A stretch of DNA of 12,012 nucleotides, from assembly GCA_024635815.1 (NCBI GenBank), contig JAGXIG010000013.1, positions 1 through 12,012 on the forward strand, read 5' to 3'. Both the position numbers and the translations under genes were made by a program. The notes under the pieces are model-generated. The model saw only the letters and a program-made list of their open reading frames with translations. It was not told where the DNA came from and did no database searches. Shown here one piece after another: positions 7,995 through 12,012 of this stretch. The first letter of the stretch is position 1; each line of letters begins with the position of its first letter. The DNA is from Salegentibacter sp. (lineage in GTDB: Bacteria; Bacteroidota; Bacteroidia; Flavobacteriales; Flavobacteriaceae).

Positions 7995-8417
7995 CTAGGC
8001 GGCTGCATGACCGTTTCGGTGAAAAATCTTTTCGAATTTTTTCAATTCAATTGGTTTGATTAGATAATCTGTAACCATGTTAAAAGATTTTGCCCGTTCC
8101 AAATCTCTTGGATCTATAGAAGAACTTACCACGTAAAGTGTGATTTTCTTCTCGAAGTTATTCTTTATCTTAATAAATTCATTTAGAAACTCCCATCCAT
8201 CCATAATTGGCATATTGATGTCCAGAAAGATAATATCCGGAAGTTTTTCTTCGGTAGCGTTTTCCAGGATCAATTTAAAATGATCTAAAGCTTCCATTCC
8301 ATTTTTAAAAATGAGAAGATTTTCTGAAAGTTTCTTGATCTCAATAATCTTCTTAACCAGGTTCACGTATATTTTATCATCGTCAATAATACACGCCAAT
8401 TCTACTTTTTGCCCCAT
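7995..8417 (-). CDS. Single-domain response regulator (CheY-like receiver)
   Basis: 140 residues consisting only of a receiver domain. The acidic pair is within IIDDDK (Asp12-14), the phosphoacceptor is Asp66 in FLDINMP, the switch Ser/Thr position lies in VVSSS (98-100), and Lys121-Pro122 supply the conserved KP. All residues needed for Mg-dependent phosphorylation are present. There is no DNA-binding or enzymatic output domain, so it must act by protein contact or as a phosphorelay intermediate. It starts 17 bases downstream of the histidine kinase gene on the same strand, with no Shine-Dalgarno sequence, and the kinase is its likely partner (inferred from adjacency). The last ~10 residues (FHRNGHAAA) are a short tail. 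It converges on lspA with zero spacing. Confidence 0.93.
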   Translation of the reverse strand: MGQKVELACIIDDDKIYVNLVKKIIEIKKLSENLLIFKNGMEALDHFKLILENATEEKLPDIIFLDINMPIMDGWEFLNEFIKIKNNFEKKITLYVVSSSIDPRDLERAKSFNMVTDYLIKPIELKKFEKIFHRNGHAAA

Positions 8418-8434
8418 GAGAATTAGTTTAGTTT

Positions 8435-9883
8435 TTAAAATTTAATCTTAAATGTAGTGCCTACATCTACGGTGCTGGTTACCGAAATTGAACCTCCAAG
8501 TGTTTCTACCTGGTTTTTAGTTATAAAAAGTCCAATTCCTCGCGAATCCAGGTTCTTATGAAAGGTTTTATACATCCCAAACATTTTGTCACCATATTGA
8601 TCCAGGTCTATGCCTAACCCATTGTCGCTAACCTCCAAAAATGGAGTTTCGTTCTTAACATAGGTCTGAATATAAATTACCGGTTTCCTACCCGGATGTT
8701 TATATTTTATGGCATTCGTGATTAAATTTAGCAAAATACTTTCAAGATACTCAGGGATATAGCTAATTTCTTTTAGAGCGTGAAATTCAGCTACGATTTT
8801 TGCATTTTCCCGATTTATTAAGGATGAAGTTGAAGCCATTACCCCACTTAATGCTTTTTCGAAGGAAACAATTCGACGTTCTTTTCTTAAAATCGATTGT
8901 TTATTTACAATATTATTCAACTGATTTATAGCTAAATCCAGGTTTTCAGAAATATCTGCTACATTCGGAATTAATTCAATCTTATCGGTATCGGTTTTGG
9001 CTTCTTTCAGTAAATCTACAATAAGACAGAGATTGCTGCTATGGGAACGCAAATGATGCGAAACGATATGCGCGAAATTAAATAACCGGGAATTTTGAGT
9101 CGCGATAATATCTAATGAATTCTGCAGATTCAGTTCGTTTACTTTTTGTTCGTTTATATCCTGAAAAACACCGCGAATTCCTATAATATCCTGGTCTTCG
9201 TTATATACCGGTTTTCCGGTGGCGCGCACCCAAAAATCTTTGTTATAAAGATTCTGCATCTTTAATTCAACCTTAAATGGAATCCCATATTTCTCACACT
9301 TTTCAAAAGCCGAAATCACAACAGGATGTTCTTCAGGTGCGTAAAACCTAAAATGTTCTTCGTATGGCGGTTGGTAATCCAGGGGGCAATCAATTATCTT
9401 TTTTGTAACATTATCCCAATAAATATTTTTGTTTATGGTGTCAATATACCAACCACCGGTATTGGTCATTTGGGCGGTTTCCTGATAGTAAAAAAAGTTT
9501 TCTTCAATGGTGTACTGGTCGCGTTTGCTTTGCTGGATATTAACGAATAGCAGCACCGCCATTTCCTTATTGTTTTCTTTATTTTTTAGGTTTCGGCATT
9601 CAAACCATCGGTATTTTCCATTGCTGAGTTTCAGTTTAAGTTCTATGCTGAAAGCATGATTTTCTTCCGTCAATTTATCAAAGTAAAGCCTGAAATCGTA
9701 GCGATAATCCTGATGTAGAATTTCCTTCAGAAAATATTCAAAATGAGATTCGAAGAATTCGGGTTTACCGACAAGGGTATTAAAATGCTCTGACCAACTC
9801 ACCTCTTTATTCAGAAGATTGATCTTCCAGTAGGCGATATCAAAATCTTCGAGAATGCTATTTAATTGAAGGTCGTTTAGCAT
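8435..9883 (-). CDS. Soluble PAS-PAS sensor histidine kinase
   Basis: 482 residues with no transmembrane segment or signal peptide, so it probably senses a cytoplasmic cue. A first PAS-like domain covers ~10-118, ending in YRWFECRNL and VLLFVNIQQ. A second covers ~135-250, with GGWYIDTINKNIYWD and a PAC-like end (GIRGVFQDINEQK). The dimerisation region (~262-335) holds the H-box AHIVSHHLRSHSSN, with likely phospho-acceptor His276; it lacks the usual proline. The ATPase domain (~375-482) has the N-box LLNLITNAIKY with Asn390, the G1 box DNGLGID at 420-426, and RGIGLFI with Gly449/Gly451. The kinase should be active. The receiver gene follows it by 17 bases and lacks an output domain. The ATG at 9883 fits the start of the first PAS domain. 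The signal is unknown. Confidence 0.92.
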   Translation of the reverse strand: MLNDLQLNSILEDFDIAYWKINLLNKEVSWSEHFNTLVGKPEFFESHFEYFLKEILHQDYRYDFRLYFDKLTEENHAFSIELKLKLSNGKYRWFECRNLKNKENNKEMAVLLFVNIQQSKRDQYTIEENFFYYQETAQMTNTGGWYIDTINKNIYWDNVTKKIIDCPLDYQPPYEEHFRFYAPEEHPVVISAFEKCEKYGIPFKVELKMQNLYNKDFWVRATGKPVYNEDQDIIGIRGVFQDINEQKVNELNLQNSLDIIATQNSRLFNFAHIVSHHLRSHSSNLCLIVDLLKEAKTDTDKIELIPNVADISENLDLAINQLNNIVNKQSILRKERRIVSFEKALSGVMASTSSLINRENAKIVAEFHALKEISYIPEYLESILLNLITNAIKYKHPGRKPVIYIQTYVKNETPFLEVSDNGLGIDLDQYGDKMFGMYKTFHKNLDSRGIGLFITKNQVETLGGSISVTSTVDVGTTFKIKF

Positions 9884-9931
9884 TAAGGGGGTGAAAGTTT
9901 TGTTAAAAATAACAGAATACTTCCTAATTCC

Positions 9932-10502
9932 CTAATTTTTAAAGCTATATATTTTGCTGGGAGTTACGCAGAAATCCAAAGGAATGTCACTGCTGAATAC
10001 TTCTTCAAAAGTAGGTTCAGCCTCAAAAAAGGAAAGGCCGATTTTTATAACCCCGGGTTTGCATTCGCTTAGAAAAGAGTCGTAAAAACCTTTTCCGTAA
10101 CCAATGCGATGCCCTTCCTCGTCAAAAGCCAGCAAGGGAACAAAAACCACATCTATTTGCTCTGGCCGAATGGGAATGCCACCCTCGGGTTCGGGAATAT
10201 TCCAGCGATTTTTTCTTATTATGCTAGTATCGGTAAGTAAAAAATGCTCTAATTTATGCTCTGTAATATTGGTTTTAGAAAGGACAACGTTTTTGTCTTT
10301 TCCGTGGAGAATGTGCAGAATGTTTTCGGTATCCACTTCTTTTTGTTGGGCAATACTTAGAAAAAGATGGTAAAATTCTTTTTCCCAAACCGGCAGTTGC
10401 AGCAATTGGTTTGCAATTTCCAGACTGAGTTTTTCAGTTTTTTTCTTCGGAAAGTTCTAAACGTAAAGCTTTATATTTTCTTCGTAATTCTGCTTTATTC
10501 AT
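9932..10502 (-). CDS. fau: 5-formyltetrahydrofolate cyclo-ligase, frameshifted near the N-terminus
   Basis: ATP-dependent conversion of 5-formyl-THF to 5,10-methenyl-THF, recycling folate in the cytoplasm. Family motifs: a GGIPIRPEQIDVVFVPLLAF stretch, then GYGKGFYDSFL (nucleotide-binding signature), then PLDFCVTPSKIY at the C-terminus. The expected start is the ATG at 10500-10502, which encodes MNKAELRRKYKALRLELSEE, the usual basic N-terminus. That frame stops at TGA (10434-10436). The rest of the protein reads in the +1 frame, open from just after a stop at 10457-10459 and entering family sequence at KLSLEIANQLLQLP. Removing one A from the A7 run at 10438-10444 rejoins both parts into a 189-residue protein of normal length. 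Without it, only a TTG-initiated 157-residue form lacking the N-terminal helix is possible. The ATG overlaps the end of the preceding gene by 8 bases. It may be a pseudogene, a slippage-expressed gene or a sequencing error. Confidence 0.85.
10438..10444 (-). other. A7 homopolymer at the cyclo-ligase frameshift
   Basis: Seven Ts on the plus strand (A7 in the coding sense) sit exactly where the two frames of the cyclo-ligase meet. With A6 the reading continues SEEKTEKLSLEIANQ without a gap relative to the family; with A7 it ends at TGA. Long A runs are prone to replication, transcription and sequencing slippage. Confidence 0.8.
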
Positions 10503-11475
10503 CTTTTGGTAGTGCTGAAATATGAAAAATCGCGTCGCCCTGGTAAACAATTGGAGCTTCGTTGATGTTGATCACATAACCGGTATTTACGGCCTTAACC
10601 TTATGCCTGAATTTTCCATAAGGATCTGTAATAGTGCCAATATATTCTCCTTTTTCAACGTGCTTCCCACATGGGATTTTTATGTGTAGAAGTCCGCTGT
10701 ATTTGGCGCGCATCCAGTTCGTATTTTCAATCACTACTGTTTCTGTAATCGCATCGGGATATTCAAATTTTGGATTGAGCATTTCCAAAAAACTCAAAAT
10801 TCTCATAGCGCCTTCTACACCGTGTTTGGCGATATCGCGATTGCTATCCATAGATTTTCCACCTTCAAAAAGCAAAACCGGGATACCTTTTTTAGCACAG
10901 GTCTCGCGATAAGATTTAGTAATGGTCTTAGAATAGATGGTAAACGGCGCACTAAATATTCTCGCATATTTAAGGCTTTGTTCATCGCCACGCTTCACCC
11001 TAATTTGTGGTGCATTAAATCTACTGGCACCACCAGTATGAAAATCAAGACAGAAATTAGCGAGAGGTAGTATTTTTTTTACGAACTGATAAGCGAATCG
11101 ACTAGCGAGGGAACCGTGTTTTGTTCCGGGGAACATTCTGTTTAGATCACGCCCATCGGGAAATTCCCGGCGTAAATTCAGAAAACCAAAAATATTAACT
11201 ACAGGGATACAAATAACGGTTCCTTTTTGAGGTCTGTTAATTCCTTTAGAGATAATTTGCCTTACAATCTCTACTCCGTTAATTTCATCGCCGTGAATTC
11301 CTGCTGTTATTAAAACTACAGGACCGGGCTTTTTAGAACGTTCAATAATTACCGGTACTTCTACCGAAGTAGTAGTATATAATTTGGCCATATTAAAATT
11401 AATAGTGGCGCTTTTTCCCGGCTTTACTTTCTCCCCGAGTATTTCCAGAACATTGTCGCTGGTTATTTTTGCCAT
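10495..11475 (-). CDS. AstE/AspA-family zinc-dependent deacylase (succinylglutamate desuccinylase/aspartoacylase-like)
   Basis: 326 residues of the M14-like carboxypeptidase fold. Zinc ligands are His61 and Glu64 in GIHGDE and His146 in DFHTGG. DLNR at 110-113 is the substrate-binding signature and Glu204 in LLFEGG is the expected catalytic base. Residues ~250-320 (SGLLHIKIPCG, VEKGEYIGTI, NTGYVININE) look like the C-terminal barrel-sandwich domain of this family. The active site appears complete, so it should hydrolyse an N-acyl or related amide bond of an amino-acid derivative; the substrate is not shown. The gene starts three bases after the rimK stop codon, so the two are almost certainly one operon. 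No other arginine-catabolism (ast) gene is present, making true AstE activity unlikely. A role in processing a RimK product is an inference from context. Confidence 0.9.
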   Translation of the reverse strand: MAKITSDNVLEILGEKVKPGKSATINFNMAKLYTTTSVEVPVIIERSKKPGPVVLITAGIHGDEINGVEIVRQIISKGINRPQKGTVICIPVVNIFGFLNLRREFPDGRDLNRMFPGTKHGSLASRFAYQFVKKILPLANFCLDFHTGGASRFNAPQIRVKRGDEQSLKYARIFSAPFTIYSKTITKSYRETCAKKGIPVLLFEGGKSMDSNRDIAKHGVEGAMRILSFLEMLNPKFEYPDAITETVVIENTNWMRAKYSGLLHIKIPCGKHVEKGEYIGTITDPYGKFRHKVKAVNTGYVININEAPIVYQGDAIFHISALPKDE

Positions 11476-11478
11476 AGG

Positions 11479-12012
11479 CTAAACGTTCCTTTCAATATAT
11501 CTTATTATGGATTTGGCGATATCTTTACCGGTAGCTTTTTCGATGCCTTCTAATCCGGGAGAAGAATTTACTTCAAGAATTAGCGGTCCACGAGCACTTT
11601 GTAACATATCTACCCCCGCAACACCAAGTCCCATTGCTTTGGTAGCCTTTACCGCTGCAATTTCTTCTTCATCGGTAAGTTCTACAACTTCGGCGCTACC
11701 ACCCCGGTGAAGGTTAGATCTAAACTCTCCTTCTTTACCCTGTCTTTTCATAGCACCAACCACGTGGCCATCTACAACAAAAGCTCTTATATCGCCTCCC
11801 TTGGCTTCTTCAATAAACTCCTGAACAATTACCCGTGCTTGTAAGCCGTTAAAAGCTTCTATAACAGATTCTGCTGCGTTGTGAGTTTCAGCAAGAACAA
11901 CACCTACTCCTTGAGTTCCTTCAAGTAATTTTATCACTAAAGGCGTGCCTCCCACCTGTTTAATAACCCCGGAAACATCTCTGGAATAATTGGTAAAAAC
12001 GGTTTTAGGTAA
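11479..12012 (-). CDS. rimK: RimK-type ATP-grasp glutamate ligase (partial, N-terminus outside the window)
   Basis: The frame stays open to the right edge, giving 177 residues that begin [15 protein letters not shown]. The apparent GTG start at 11955 is not the real one. The sequence follows E. coli RimK closely: [20 protein letters not shown] (ATP-grasp glycine loop and lysine), [50 protein letters not shown], and the Mg-binding [17 protein letters not shown] near 11540-11577. RimK in E. coli adds glutamate residues to the C-terminus of ribosomal protein S6 and can make poly-glutamate; other RimK-like ligases act on different acceptors. All visible catalytic residues are intact. The missing part should be the N-terminal lobe, about 120 residues by family length. 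It heads the visible minus-strand operon, with the deacylase three bases downstream. Confidence 0.94.
   Translation of the reverse strand, partial: LPKTVFTNYSRDVSGVIKQVGGTPLVIKLLEGTQGVGVVLAETHNAAESVIEAFNGLQARVIVQEFIEEAKGGDIRAFVVDGHVVGAMKRQGKEGEFRSNLHRGGSAEVVELTDEEEIAAVKATKAMGLGVAGVDMLQSARGPLILEVNSSPGLEGIEKATGKDIAKSIIRYIERNV

Noticed and set aside
9884..9931. Near-palindromic GTTAAAAATAAC upstream of the histidine kinase as a possible operator.
   Set aside because: It is short, imperfect and made of bases common in this AT-rich genome; there is no second copy to support it.
10437..10443. A AAA AAC, a textbook -1 slippery heptamer in correct phase just before the TGA of the cyclo-ligase N-terminal frame.
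   Set aside because: A -1 shift would continue CTG AAA AAC TCA, giving residues unlike the family. The conserved body needs a +1 shift or loss of one A, so programmed -1 frameshifting does not rescue the gene.
9326..11710. Plus-strand open frames of 67-92 codons opposite the kinase, cyclo-ligase, deacylase and rimK genes.
   Set aside because: Each lies opposite a conserved gene and its translation shows no recognisable family.
11953..11955. GTG as the start of rimK.
   Set aside because: The frame continues to the window edge and the upstream residues match RimK, so the real start is outside.

Overview
The window looks like a chromosomal core region of a marine-type member of the Flavobacteriaceae (Bacteroidota). 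Reasons: the gene order recO, TonB-dependent receptor, ileS, DksA-like gene, lspA; AT-rich codon use; no consistent Shine-Dalgarno sequences; possible -7 boxes resembling TAnnTTTG; and protein variants I associate with this group, namely an IleRS2-type ileS with a GIHH signature, a DksA-like protein without its zinc finger, a long LspA, and a histidine kinase with an HHLRSH H-box. The genus cannot be fixed from the sequence; Gramella, Salegentibacter or Zunongwangia relatives would fit.

Layout. Bases 3-65 are the last 20 codons of an NADP-type glutamate dehydrogenase, followed by a clear intrinsic terminator. The plus strand then carries recO (DNA repair), a TonB-dependent outer-membrane receptor that starts on the base after the recO stop codon, ileS, a DksA/TraR-like gene 4 bases after ileS, a terminator, and lspA (lipoprotein signal peptidase). 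From 7995 to the right edge all genes are on the minus strand. In transcription order they are rimK (N-terminus outside the window), an AstE/AspA-type zinc deacylase, 5-formyltetrahydrofolate cyclo-ligase, a soluble two-PAS histidine kinase and a stand-alone receiver protein. lspA and the receiver gene converge with no base between their stop codons.

How the genes work together. The plus-strand block is housekeeping (repair, tRNA charging, transcription modulation, lipoprotein maturation) with one nutrient receptor. The minus-strand block begins with a tight pair, rimK and the deacylase, suggesting a system that adds and removes or processes amino acids on a protein or small-molecule acceptor. 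The cyclo-ligase overlaps the deacylase gene by 8 bases. The kinase and receiver form a short phosphorelay without a DNA-binding output.

Main points of interest: the swapped HIGH motif of IleRS (GIHH), a one-base frameshift in an A7 run near the start of the cyclo-ligase gene, and the rimK/deacylase pair. I saw no mobile element, CRISPR array, tRNA or rRNA. No stretch over 300 bases lacks a gene. I did not find an evident undescribed multi-gene defence or biosynthetic system.
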